This document shows positions 13,201 through 26,700 of a stretch of DNA of 64,000 nucleotides, in pieces. Made by a program: the position numbers and the translations under genes. Source of the DNA: Arenicola marina (Eukaryota; Annelida; Polychaeta; Arenicolidae); assembly GCA_964019135.1 (NCBI GenBank), contig OZ025253.1:37994548-38058547 (forward strand), read 5' to 3'. Below the pieces are notes generated by a model. That model was given only the letters and a program-made list of their open reading frames with translations. It was not told the origin of the DNA and did no database searches. Each line of letters opens with the position of its first letter. Positions within the stretch are counted from its first letter, which is position 1.

Positions 13201-16200
13201 TTGGCTTCATCTCGCTGGGACGTGGAGTCTGTATCACTGTATTGCCTCCTTCCAGGTCTGTTTGGCTTCATCTCGCTGGGACGTGGAGTCTGTATCACGG
13301 TATTGCCTCCTTCCAGGTCTGTTTGGCTTCATCTCGCTGGGACGTGGAGTCTGTATCACTGTATTGCCTCCTTCCAGGTCTGTTTGGCTTCATCTCGCTG
13401 GGACGTGCAGTCTGTATCGCTGTATTACCTCCTTCCAGGTCTGTTTGGCTTCATCTCGCTGGGACATGGAGTCTGTATCACTGTATTACCTCCTTCCAGG
13501 TCTGTTTGGCTTCATCTCGCTGGGATGTGCAGTCTGTATCGCTGTATTACCTCCTTCCAGGTCTGTTTGGCTTCATCTCGCTGGGACGTGGAGTCTGTAT
13601 CGCTGTATTACATCCTTCCAGGTCTGGTTGGCTTCATCTCGCTGGGACGTGGAGTCTGTATCACTGTATTGCCTCCTTCCATGTCTGTTTGGCTTCATCT
13701 CGCTGGGACGTGGAGTCTGTATCACTGTATTACCTCCTTCCAGGTCTGTTTGGCTTCATCTCGCTGGGACGTGGAGTCTGTATCACTGTATTGCCTCCTT
13801 CCAGGTCTGTTAGGCTTCATCTCGCTGGGACGTGGAGTCTGTATCGCTGTATTACCTCCCTCCAGGTCTGTTTGGCTTCATCTCGCTGGGACGTGGAGTC
13901 TGTATCGCTGTATTACCTCCTTCCAGGTCTGTTTGGCTTCATCTCGCTGGGACGTGGAGTCTGTATCACTGTATTACCTCCTTCCAGGTCTGTTTGGCTT
14001 CATTTCGCTGGGACATGGAGTCTGTATCACTGTATTACCTCCTTCCAGGTCTGTTTGGCTTCATCTCGCTGGGACGTGAAATCTGTATCACTGTATTGCC
14101 TCCTTCCAGGTCTGTTAGGCTTCATCTCGCTGGGACGTGGAGTCTGTATCGCTGTATTACCTCCCTCCAGGTCTGTTTGGCTTCATCTCGCTGGGACGTG
14201 GAGTCGGTATCACTGTATTACCTCCTTCCATGTCTGTTTGGCTTCATCTCGCTGGGACGTTGAGTCTGTATCACTGTATTACCTCCTTCCAGGTCTGTTT
14301 GGCTTCATTTCGCTGGGACGTGGAGTCTGTATCACTGTATTGCCTCCTTCCAGGTCCGTTTGGCTTCATCTCGCTGGGACGTGGAGTCTGTATCACTGTA
14401 TTGCCTCCTTCCAGGTCTGTTTGGCTTCATCTCGCTGGGACGTGCAGTCTGTATCACGGTATTGCCTCCTTCCAGGTCTGTTTGGCTTCGTCTCGCTGGG
14501 ACGTGGAGTCTGTATCACTGTATTGCCTCCTTCCAGGTCTGTTTGGCTTCATCTCGCTGGGACGTGCAGTCTGTATCGCTGTATTACCTCCTTCCAGGTC
14601 TGTTTGGCTTCATCTCGCTGGGACATGGAGTCTGTATCACTGTATTACCTCCTTCCAGGTCTGTTTGGCTTCATCTCGCTGGGATGTGCAGTCTGTATCG
14701 CTGTATTACCTCCTTCCAGGTCTGTTTGGCTTCATCTCGCTGGGACGTGGAGTCTGTATCGCTGTATTACATCCTTCCAGGTCTGGTTGGCTTCATCGCG
14801 CTGGGACGTGGAGTCTGTATCACGGTATTGCCTCCTTCCAGGTCTGTTTGGCTTCATTTCGCTGGGACGTGGAGTCTGTATCACGGTATTGCCTCCTTCC
14901 AGGTCTGTTTGGCTTCATCTCGCTGGGACGTGGAGTCTGTATCACTGTATTGCCTCCTTCCAGGTCTGTTTGGCTTCATCTCGCTGGGACGTGCAATCTG
15001 TATCGCTGTATTACCTCCTTCCAGGTCTGTTTGGCTTCATCTCGCTGGGACGTGGAGTCTGTATCACTGTATTACCTCCTTCCAGGTCTGTTTGGCTTCA
15101 TCTCGCTGGGACGTGCAGTCTGTATCGCTGTATTACCTCCTTCCAGGTCTGTTTGGCTTCATCTCGCTGGGACATGGAGTCTGTATCACTGTATTACCTC
15201 CTTCCAGGTCTGTTTGGCTTCATCTCGCTGGGATGTGCAGTCTGTATCGCTGTATTACCTCCTTCCAGGTCTGTTTGGCTTCATCTCGCTGGGACGTGGA
15301 GTCTGTATCGCTGTATTACATCCTTCCAGGTCTGGTTGGCTTCATCTCGCTGGGACGTGGAGTCTGTATCACGGTATTACCTCCTTCCAGGTCTGTTTGG
15401 CTTTATCTCGCTGGGACGTGGAGTCTGTATCACTGTATTGCCTCCTTCCAGGTCTGTTTGGCTTCATCTCGCTGGGACGTGGAGTCTGTATCACGGTATT
15501 ACCTCCTTCCAGGTCTGTTTGGCTTCATCTCGCTGGGACGTGGAGTCTGTATCACTGTATTACCTCCTTCCAGGTCTGTTTGGCTTCATCTCGCTGGGAC
15601 GTGAAATCTGTATCACTGTATTGCCTCCTTCCAGGTCTGTTTGGCTTCATCTCGCTGGGACGTGGAGTCTGTATCACTGTATTGCCTCCTTTTCAGATCT
15701 GTTTGGCTTCATCTCGCTGGGACGTGGAGTCTGTATCACTGTATTACCTCCTTCCAGGTCTGTTTGGCTTCATCTCGCTGGGGCGTGGAGTCTGTATCAC
15801 TGTATTGCCTCCTTTCAGGTTTGTTTGGCTTCATCTCGCTGGGACGTGGAGTCTGTATCACTGTATTACCTCCTTCCAGGTCAGTTTGGCTTCATCTCGC
15901 CGGGACGTGGAGTCTGTATCGCTGTATTGCCTCCTTCCAGGTCTGTTTGGCTTCATCTCGCTGGGACGTGGAGTCGGTATCACTGTATTACCTCCTTCCA
16001 TGTCTGTTTGGCTTCATCTCGCTGGGACGTTGAGTCTGTATCACTGTATTACCTCCTTCCAGGTCTGTTTGGCTTCATCTCGCTGGGACGTGGAGTCTGT
16101 ATCACTGTATTGCCTCCTTCCAGGTCCGTTTGGCTTCATCTCGCTGGGACGTGGAGTCTGTATCACTGTATTGCCTCCTTCCAGGTCTGTTTGGCTTCAT

Positions 16201-17079
16201 CTCGCTGGGACGTGCAGTCTGTATCACGGTATTGCCTCCTTCCAGGTCTGTTTGGCTTCATCTCGCTGGGACGTGGAGTCTGTATCACTGTATTGCCTCC
16301 TTCCAGGTCTGTTTGGCTTCATCTCGCTGGGACGTGCAGTCTGTATCGCTGTATTAACTCCTTCCAGGTCTGTTTGGCTTCATCTCGCTGGGACATGGAG
16401 TCTGTATCACTGTATTACCTCCTTCCAGGTCTGTTTGGCTTCATCTCGCTGGGATGTGCAGTCTGTATCGCTGTATTACCTCCTTCCAGGTCTGTTTGGC
16501 TTCATCTCGCTGGGACGTGGAGTCTGTATCACTGTATTACCTCCTTCCAGGTCTGTTTGGCTTCATCTCGCTGGGACGTGCAGTCTGTATCGCTGTATTA
16601 CCTCCTTCCAGGTCTGTTTGGCTTCATCTCGCTGGGACATGGAGTCTGTATCACTGTATTACCTCCTTCCAGGTCTGTTTGGCTTCATCTCGCTGGGATG
16701 TGCAGTCTGTATCGCTGTATTACCTCCTTCCAGGTCTGTTTGGCTTCATCTCGCTGGGACGTGGAGTCTGTATCGCTGTATTACATCCTTCCAGGTCTGG
16801 TTGGCTTCATCTCGCTGGGACGTAGAGTCTGTATCACGGTATTACCTCCTTCCAGGTCTGTTTGGCTTTATCTCGCTGGGACGTGGAGTCTGTATCACTG
16901 TATTGCCTCCTTCCAGGTCTGTTTGGCTTCATCTCGCTGGGACGTGGAGTCTGTATCACGGTATTACCTCCTTCCAGGTCTGTTTGGCTTCATCTCGCTG
17001 GGACGTGGAGTCTGTATCACTGTATTACCTCCTTCCAGGTCTGTTTGGCTTCATCTCGCTGGGACGTGAAATCTGTATC
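10261..17079 (+). repeat. Higher-order block B of the 61-bp array (second copy of block A)
   Basis: This is the second copy of the 1-6,575 block, with a four-unit insertion near 13,860-14,110. Its opening segment, marked by GTTTGCC instead of GTTTGGC, is present four times in the array: at 193, 6,845, 8,925 and 10,453. That segment has therefore been copied repeatedly. Confidence 0.9.
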
Positions 17080-18929
17080 ACTGTATTGCCTCCTTCCAGG
17101 TCTGTTTGGCTTCATCTCGCTGGGACGTGGAGTCTGTATCACTGTATTGCCTCCTTTTCAGGTCTGTTTGGCTTCATCTCGCTGGGACGTGGAGTCTGTA
17201 TCACTGTATTACCTCCTTCCAGGTCTGTTTGGCTTCATCTCGCTGGGGCGTGGAGTCTGTATCACTGTATTGCCTCCTTTCAGGTTTGTTTGGCTTCATC
17301 TCGCTGGGACGTGGAGTCTGTATCACTGTATTACCTCCTTCCAGGTCAGTTTGGCTTCATCTCGCTGGGACGTGGAGTCTGTATCACTGTATTACCTCCT
17401 TCCAGGTCTGTTTGGCTTCATCTCGCTGGGACGTGGAGTCTGTATCGCTGTATTACCTCCTTCCAGGTCTGTTTGGCTTCATCTCGCTGGGACGTGGAGT
17501 CGGTATCACTGTATTACCTCCTTCCATGTCTGTTTGGCTTCATCTCGCTGGGACGTTGAGTCTGTATCACTGTATTACCTCCTTCCAGGTCTGTTTGGCT
17601 TCATCTCGCCGGGACGTGGAGTCTGTATCACTGTATTGCCTCATTCCAGGTCCGTTTGGCTTCATCTCGCTGGGACGTGGAGTCTGTATCACTGTATTGC
17701 CTCCTTCCAGGTCTGTTTGGCTTCATCTCGCTGGGACGTGCAGTCTGTATCACGGTATTGCCTCCTTCCAGGTCTGTTTGGCTTCATCTCGCTGGGACGT
17801 GGAGTCTGTATCACTGTATTGCCTCCTTCCAGGTCTGTTTGGCTTCATCTCGCTGGGACGTGCAGTCTGTATCGCTGTATTACCTCCTTCCAGGTCTGTT
17901 TGGCTTCATCTCGCTGGGACATGGAGTCTGTATCACTGTATTACCTCCTTCCAGGTCTGTTTGGCTTCATCTCGCTGGGATGTGCAGTCTGTATCGCTGT
18001 ATTGCCTCCTTCCAGGTCTGTTTGGCTTCATCTCGCTGGGACGTGGAGTCTGTATCGCTGTATTACATCCTTCCAGGTCTGGTTGGCTTCATCTCGCTGG
18101 GACGTGGAGTCTGTATCACTGTATTGCCTCCTTCCAGGTCTGTTTGGCTTCATTTCGCTGGGACGTGGAGTCTGTATCACGGCATTGCCTCCTTCCAGGT
18201 CTGTTTGGCTTCATCTCGCTGGGACGTGGAGTCTGTATCACTGTATTGCCTCCTTCCAGGTCTGTTTGGCTTCATCTCGCTGGGACGTGCAGTCTGTATC
18301 GCTGTATTACCTCCTTCCAGGTCTGTTTGGCTTCATCTCGCTGGGACATGGAGTCTGTATCACTGTATTACCTCCTTCCAGGTCTGTTTGGCTTCATCTC
18401 GCTGGGATGTGCAGTCTGTATCGCTGTATTACCTCCTTCCAGGTCTGTTTGGCTTCATCTCGCTGGGACGTGGAGTCTGTATCGCTGTATTACATCCTTC
18501 CAGGTCTGGTTGGCTTCATCTCGCTGGGACGTGGAGTCTGTATCACGGTATTACCTCCTTCCAGGTCTGTTTGGCTTCATTTCGCTGGGACGTGGAGTCT
18601 GTATCGCTGTATTGCCTCCTTCCAGGTCTGTTTGGCTTCATCTCGCTGGGACGTGGAGTCTGTATCACGGTATTACCTCCTTCCAGGTCTGTTTGGCTTC
18701 ATCTCGCTGGGACGTGAAGTCTGTATCACTGTATTACCTCCTTCCAGGTCTGTTTGGCTTCATCTCGCTGGGACGTGGAGTCTGTATCACTGTATTACCT
18801 CCTTCCAGGTCTGTTTGGCTTCATCTCGCTGGGACGTGGAGTCTGTATCACTGTATTACCTCCTTCCAGGTCTGTTTGGCTTCATCTCGCTGGGACGTGG
18901 AGTCTGTATCACTGTATTGCCTCCTTCCA

Positions 18930-21900
18930 GGTCTGTTTGGCTTCATCGCGCTGGGACGTGGAGTCTGTATCACGGTATTACCTCCTTCCAGGTCTGTTTG
19001 GCTTCATCTCGCTGGGACGTGGAGTCTGTATCACTGTATTGCCTCCTTCTCAGGTCTGTGTGGCTTCATCTCGCTCGGACGTGGAGTCTGTATCACTGTA
19101 TTGCCTCCTTCCAGGTCTGTTTGGCTTTATCTCGCTGAGACGTGGAGTCTGTATCACTGTATTGCCTCCTTCCAGGTCTGTTTGGCTTCATCTCGCTGGG
19201 ACGTGGAGTCTGTATCACTGTATTACCTCCTTCCAGGTCTGTTTGGCTTCATCTCGCTGGGACGTGGAGTCTGTATCACGGTATTACCTCCTTCCAGGTC
19301 TGTTTGGCTTCATCTCGCTGGGACGTGGAGTCTATATCACTGTATTGCCTCCATCCAGGTCTGTTTGGCTTCATCTCGCTGGGACGTGGAGTCTGTATCA
19401 CTGTATTGCCTCCTTCCAGGTCCGTTTGGCTTCATCTCGCTGGGACGTGGAGTCTGTATCACTGTATTGCCTCATTCCAGGTCCGTTTGGCTTCATCTCG
19501 CTGGGACGTGGAGTCTGTATTACTGTATTGCCTCCTTCCAGGTCTGTTTGGCTTCATCTCGCTGGGACGTGGAGTCTGTATCACGGTATTGCCTCCTTCC
19601 AGGTCTGTTTGGCTTCATCTCGCTGGGACGTAGAGTCTGTATCACTGTATTGCCTCCTTCCAGGTCTGTTTGGCTTCATCTCGCTGGGACGTGCAGTCTG
19701 TATTGCTGAATTACATCCTTCCAGGTCTGTTTGGCTTCATCTCGCTGGGACATGGAGTCTGTATCACTGTATTACCTCCTTCCAGGTCTGTTTGGCTTCA
19801 TCTCGCTGGGACGTGCAGTCTGTATCGCTGTATTACCTCCTTCCAGGTCTGTTTGGCTTCATCTCGCTGGGACGTGCAGTCTGTATCGCTGTATTACCTC
19901 CTTCCAGGTCTGTTTGGCTTCATCTCGCTGGGACATGGAGTCTGTATCACTGTATTACCTCCTTCCAGGTCTGTTTGGCTTCATCTCGCTGGGATGTGCA
20001 GTCTGTATCGCTGTATTACCTCCTTCCAGGTCTGTTTGGCTTCATCTCGCTGGGACGTGGAGTCTGTATCGCTGTATTACATCCTTCCAGGTCTGGTTGG
20101 CTTCATCTCGCTGGGACGTGGAGTCTGTATCACGGTATTGCCTCCTTCCAGGTCTGTTTGGCTTCATTTCGCTGGGACGTGGAGTCTGTATCACGGTATT
20201 GCCTCCTTCCAGGTCTGTTTGGCTTCATCTCGCTGGGACGTGGAGTCTGTATCACTGTATTGCCTCCTTCCAGGTCTGTTTGGCTTCATCTCGCTGGGAC
20301 GTGCAGTCTGTATCGCTGTATTACCTCCTTCCAGGTCTGTTTGGCTTCATCTCGCTGGGACATGGAGTCTGTATCACTGTATTACCTCCTTCCAGGTCTG
20401 TTTGGCTTCATCTCGCTGGGATGTGCAGTCTGTATCGCTGTATTACCTCCTTCCAGGTCTGTTTGGCTTCATCTCGCTGGGACGTGGAGTCTGTATCGCT
20501 GTATTACATCCTTCCAGGTCTGGTTGGCTTCATCTCGCTGGGACGTGGAGTCTGTATCACGGTATTACCTCCTTCCAGGTCTGTTTGGCTTCATTTCGCT
20601 GGGACGTGGAGTCTGTATCGCTGTATTGCCTCCTTCCAGGTCTGTTTGGCTTCATCTCGCTGGGACGTGGAGTCTGTATCACGGTATTACCTCCTTCCAG
20701 GTCTGTTTGGCTTCATCTCGCTGGGACGTGGAGTCTGTATCACTGTATTACCTCCTTCCAGGTCTGTTTGGCTTCATCTCGCTGGGACGTGGAGTCTGTA
20801 TCACTGTATTACCTCCTTCCAGGTCTGTTTGGCTTCATCTCGCTGGGACGTGGAGTCTGTATCACTGTATTACCTCCTTCCAGGTCTGTTTGGCTTCATC
20901 TCGCTGGGACGTGGAGTCTGTATCACTGTATTGCCTCCTTCCAGGTCTGTTTGGCTTCATCTCGCTGGGACGTGGAGTCTGTATCACGGTATTACCTCCT
21001 TCCAGGTCTGTTTGGCTTCATCTCGCTGGGACGTGGAGTCTGTATCACTGTATTGCCTCCTTCTCAGGTCTGTTTGGCTTCATCTCGCTCGGACGTGGAG
21101 TCTGTATCACTGTATTGCCTCCTTCCAGGTCTGTTTGGCTTCATCTCGCTGAGACGTGGAGTCTGTATCACTGTATTGCCTCCTTCCAGGTCTGTTTGGC
21201 TTCATCTCGCTGGGACGTGGAGTCTGTATCACTGTATTACCTCCTTCCAGGTCTGTTTGGCTTCATCTCGCTGGGACGTGGAGTCTGTATCACGGTATTA
21301 CCTCCTTCCAGGTCTGTTTGGCTTCATCTCGCTGGGACGTGGAGTCTATATCACTGTATTGCCTCCTTCCAGGTCTGTTTGGCTTCATCTCGCTGGGACG
21401 TGGAGTCTGTATCACTGTATTGCCTCCTTCCAGGTCCGTTTGGCTTCATCTCGCTGGGACGTGGAGTCTGTATCACTGTATTGCCTCATTCCAGGTCCGT
21501 TTGGCTTCATCTCGCTGGGACGTGGAGTCTGTATTACTGTATTGCCTCCTTCCAGGTCTGTTTGGCTTCATCTCGCTGGGACGTGGAGTCTGTATCACGG
21601 TATTGCCTCCTTCCAGGTCTGTTTGGCTTCATCTCGCTGGGACGTGGAGTCTGTATCACTGCATTACCTCCTTCCAGGTCTGTTTGGCTTCATCTCGCTG
21701 GGACGTGGAGTCTGTATCACTGTATTACCTCCTTCCAGGTCTGTTTGGCTTCATCTCGCTGGGACGTGGAGTCTGTATCGCTGTATTGCCTCCTTCCAGG
21801 TCTGTTTGGCTTCATCTCGCTGGGACGTGGAGTCTGTATCACTGTATTACCTCCTTCCAGGTCTGTTTGGCTTCATCTCGCTGGGACGTTGAGTCTGTAT

Positions 21901-23750
21901 CGCTGTATTGCCTCCTTCCAGGTCTGTTTGGCTTCATCTCGCTGGGACGTGCAGTCTGTATCACTGTATTACCTCCTTCCAGGTCTGTTTGGCTTCATCT
22001 CGCTGGGACGTGGAGTCTGTATCACTGTATTACCTCCTTCCAGGTCTGTTTGGCTTCATCTCGCTGGGACGTGGAGTCTGTATCGCTGTATTGCCTCCTT
22101 CCAGGTCTGTTTGGCTTCATCTCGCTGGGACGTGGAGTCTGTATCACTGTATTACCTCCTTCCAGGTCTGTTTGGCTTCATCTCGCTGGGACGTGGAGTC
22201 TGTATCGCTGTATTACCTCCTTCCAGGTCTGTTTGGCTTCATCTCGCTGGGACGTGGAGTCTGTATCGCTGTATTACCTCCTTCCAGGTCTGTTTGGCTT
22301 CATCTCGCTGGGACGTGGAGACTGTATCACTGTATTGCCTCCTTCCAGGTCTGTTTGGCTTCATCTCGCTGGGACGTGGAGTCTGTATCACGGTATTACC
22401 TCCTTCCAGGTCTGTTTGGCTTCATCTCGCTGGGACGTGGAGTCTGTATCACTGTATTGCCTCCTTCTCAGGTCTGTTTGGCTTCATCTCGCTCGGACGT
22501 GGAGTCTGTATCACTGTATTGCCTCCTTCCAGGTCTGTTTGGCTTCATCTCGCTGAGACGTGGAGTCTGTATCACTGTATTGCCTCCTTCCAGGTCTGTT
22601 TGGCTTCATCTCGCTGGGACGTGGAGTCTGTATCACTGTATTACCTCCTTCCAGGTCTGTTTGGCTTCATCTCGCTGGGACGTGGAGTCTGTATCACGGT
22701 ATTACCTCCTTCCAGGTCTGTTTGGCTTCATCTCGCTGGGACGTGGAGTCTATATCACTGTATTGCCTCCTTCCAGGTCTGTTTGGCTTCATCTCGCTGG
22801 GACGTGGAGTCTGTATCACTGTATTGCCTCCTTCCAGGTCCGTTTGGCTTCATCTCGCTGGGACGTGGAGTCTGTATCACTGTATTGCCTCATTCCAGGT
22901 CCGTTTGGCTTCATCTCGCTGGGACGTGGAGTCTGTATTACTGTATTGCCTCCTTCCAGGTCTGTTTGGCTTCATCTCGCTGGGACGTGGAGTCTGTATC
23001 ACGGTATTGCCTCCTTCCAGGTCTGTTTGGCTTCATCTCGCTGGGACGTGGAGTCTGTATCACTGCATTACCTCCTTCCAGGTCTGTTTGGCTTCATCTC
23101 GCTGGGACGTGGAGTCTGTATCACTGTATTACCTCCTTCCAGGTCTGTTTGGCTTCATCTCGCTGGGACGTGGAGTCTGTATCGCTGTATTGCCTCCTTC
23201 CAGGTCTGTTTGGCTTCATCTCGCTGGGACGTGGAGTCTGTATCACTGTATTACCTCCTTCCAGGTCTGTTTGGCTTCATCTCGCTGGGACGTTGAGTCT
23301 GTATCGCTGTATTGCCTCCTTCCAGGTCTGTTTGGCTTCATCTCGCTGGGACGTGCAGTCTGTATCACTGTATTACCTCCTTCCAGGTCTGTTTGGCTTC
23401 ATCTCGCTGGGACGTGGAGTCTGTATCACTGTATTACCTCCTTCCAGGTCTGTTTGGCTTCATCTCGCTGGGACGTGGAGTCTGTATCGCTGTATTGCCT
23501 CCTTCCAGGTCTGTTTGGCTTCATCTCGCTGGGACGTGGAGTCTGTATCACTGTATTACCTCCTTCCAGGTCTGTTTGGCTTCATCTCGCTGGGACGTGG
23601 AGTCTGTATCGCTGTATTACCTCCTTCCAGGTCTGTTTGGCTTCATCTCGCTGGGACGTGGAGTCTGTATCGCTGTATTACCTCCTTCCAGGTCTGTTTG
23701 GCTTCATCTCGCTGGGACGTGGAGACTGTATCACTACATTACCTCCTTCC
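18930..23750 (+). repeat. Three-copy higher-order repeat of the 61-bp array (about 2.0 and 1.4 kb spacing)
   Basis: Three private variants recur in the same order. GCTGAGACG is at about 19,135, 21,149 and 22,553. TCTATATCAC is at 19,331, 21,345 and 22,749. CGCTCGGACG lies just before each set. The spacings are 2,014 and 1,404 bases, which equal 33 and 23 units plus one extra base from a ttctcag variant. Confidence 0.87.
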
Positions 23751-26700
23751 ATGTCTGTTTGGCTTCATCTCGCTGGGACGTGGAGTCGGTATCACTGTAT
23801 TACCTCCTTCCAGGTCTGTTTGGCTTCATCTCGCTGGGACGTGGAGTCTGTATCACTGTATTACCTCCTTCCAGGTCTGTTTGGCTTCATCTCGCTGGGA
23901 CGTGGAGTCTGTATCACTGTATTACATCCTTCCAGGTCTGTTTGGCTTCATCTCGCTGGGACGTGGAGTCTGTATCGCTGTATTACCTCCTTCCAGGTCT
24001 GTTTGGCTTCATCTCGCTGGGACGCGGAGTCTGTATCACTGTATTGCCTCCTTCCAGGTCTGTTTGGCTTCATCTCGCTGGGACGTGGAGTCTGTATCAC
24101 TGTATTACCTCCTTCCAGGTCTGTTTGGCTTCATCTCGCTGGGACGTGGAGTCTGTATCGCTGTATTGCCTCCTTCCAGGTCTGTTTGGCTTCATCTCGC
24201 TGGGACGTGGAGTCTGTATCACTGTATTACCTCCTTCCAGGTCTGTTTGGCTTCATCTCGCTGGGACGTGGGGTCTGTATCGCTGTATTGCCTCCTTCCA
24301 GGTCTGTTTGGCTTCATCTCGCTGGGACGTGGAGTCTGTATCACTGTATTACCTCCTTCCAGGTCTGTTTGGCTTCATCTCGCTGGGACGTGGAGTCTGT
24401 ATCGCTGTATTGCCTCCTTCCAGGTCTGTTTGGCTTCATCTCGCTGGGACGTGGAGTCTGTATCACTGTATTGCCTCCTTCCAGGTCTGTTTGGCTTCAT
24501 CTCGCTGGGACGTGGAGTCTGTATCACTGTATTACATCCTTCCAGGTCTGTTTGGCTTCATCTCGCTGGGACGCGGAGTCTGTATCACTGTATTGCCTCC
24601 TTCCAGGTCTGTTTGGCTTCATCTCGCTGGGACGTGGAGTCTGTATCACTGTATTACATCCTTCCAGGTTTGTTTGGCTTCATCTCGCTGGGACGCGGAG
24701 TCTGTATCACTGTATTACCTCCTTCCATGTCTGTTTGGCTTCATCTCGCTGGGACGTGGAGTTTGTATCACTGTATTACCTCCTTCCAGGTCTGTTTGGC
24801 TTCATCTCGCTGGGACGTGGAGTCTGTATCGCTGTATTACCTCCTTCCAGGTCCGTTTGGCTTCATCTCGCTGGGACGCGGAGTCTGTATCACTACATTA
24901 CCTCCTTCCAGGTCTGTTTGGCTTCATCTCGCTGGGACGTGGAGTCTGTATCACTGTATTACCTCCTTCCAGGTCTGTTTGACTTCATCTCGCTAGGACG
25001 TGGAGTCTGTATCACTGTATTACCTCCTTCCAGGTCTGTTTGGCTTCATCTCGCTGGGACGTGGAGTCTGTATCGCTGTATTGCCTCCTTCCAGGTCTGT
25101 TTGGCTTCATCTCGCTGGGACGTGGAGTCTGTATCACTGTATTACCTCCTTCCAGGTCTGTTTGGCTTCATCTCGCTGGGACGTGGAGTCTGTATCCCTG
25201 TATTACCTCCTTCCAGGTCTGTTTGGCTTCATCTCGCTGGGACGTGGAGTCTGTGTCACTGTATTACCTCCTTCCAGGTCTGTTTGGCTTCATCTCGCTA
25301 GGACGTGGAGTCTGTATCACTGTATTACCTCCTTCCAGGTCTGTTTGGCTTCATCTCGCTGGGACGTGGAGTCTGTATCGCTGTATTGCCTCCTTCCAGG
25401 TCTGTTTGGCTTCATCTCGCTGGGACGTGGAGTCTGTATCACTGTATCACCTCCTTCCAGGTCTGTTTGGCTTCATCTCGCTGGGACGTGGAGTCTGTAT
25501 CACTGTATTACCTCCTTCCAGGTCTGTTGGCTTCATCTCGCTGGGACGCGGAGTCTGTATCACTGTATTACCTCCTTCCATGTCTGTTTGGCTTCATCTC
25601 GCTGGGACGTGGAGTCTGTATCACTACATTACCTCCTTCCATGTCTGTTTGGCTTCATCTCGCTGGGACGTGGAGTCTGTATCACTGTATTACCTCCTTC
25701 CAGGTCTGTTTGGCTTCATCTCGCTGGGACGTGGAGTCTGTATCGCTGTATTACCTCCTTCCAGGTCTGTTTGGCTTCATCTCGCTGGGACGTGGAGTCT
25801 GTATCACTGTATTACCTCCTTCCAGGTCTATTTGGCTTCATCTCGCTGGGACGTGGAGTCTGTATCACTGTATTACCTCCTTCCAGGTCTGTTTGGCTTC
25901 ATCTCGCTGGGACGTGGAGTCTGTATCACTGTATTACCTCCTTCCAGGTCTCTTTGGCTTCATCTCGCTAGGACGTGGAGTCTTTATCACTGTATTACCT
26001 CCTTCCAGGTCTGTTTGGCTTCATCTCGCTGGGACGTGGAGTCTGTATCACTGTATTGCCTCCTTCCAGGTCTGTTTGGCTTCATCTCGCTGGGACGCGG
26101 AGTCTGTATCACTGTATTACCTCCTTCCAAGTCTGTTTGGCTTCATCTCGCTGGGACGTGGAGTCTGTATCACTGTATTACCTCCTTCCAAGTCTGTTTG
26201 GCTTCATCTCGCTGGGACGTGGAGTCTGTATCACTGTATTGCCTCCTTCCAGGTCTGTTTGGCTTCATCTCGCTGGGACGTGGAGTCTGTATCACTGTAT
26301 TACCTCCTTCCAGGTCTGTTTGGCTTCATCTCGCTGGGACGTGGAGTCTGTATCGCTGTATTGCCTCCTTCCAGGTCTGTTTGGCTTCATCTCGCTGGGA
26401 CGTGGAGTCTGTATCACTGTATTACCTCCTTCCAGGTCTGTTTGGCTTCATCTCGCTGGGACGTGGAGTCTGTATCACTGTATTACCTCTTTCCAGGTCT
26501 GTTTGGCTTCATCTCGCTGGAACGTGGAGTCTGTATCACTGTATTACCTCCTTCTAGGTCTGTTTGGCTTCATCTCGCTGGGACGTGGAGTCTGTATCAC
26601 TGTATTGCCTCCTTCCAGGTCTGTTTGGCTTCATCTCGCTGGGACGTGGAGTCTGTATCACTGTATTACCTCCTTCCAGGTCTGTTTGGCTTCATCTCGC

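Noticed and set aside
12-17069. A 5,685-codon plus-strand open frame and its many overlapping relatives up to 28 kb.
   Set aside because: They are translations of the 61-bp array, open in all three sense frames because the unit contains no stop. No start, domain or composition suggests a protein, apart from the true exon reached at 27,839.
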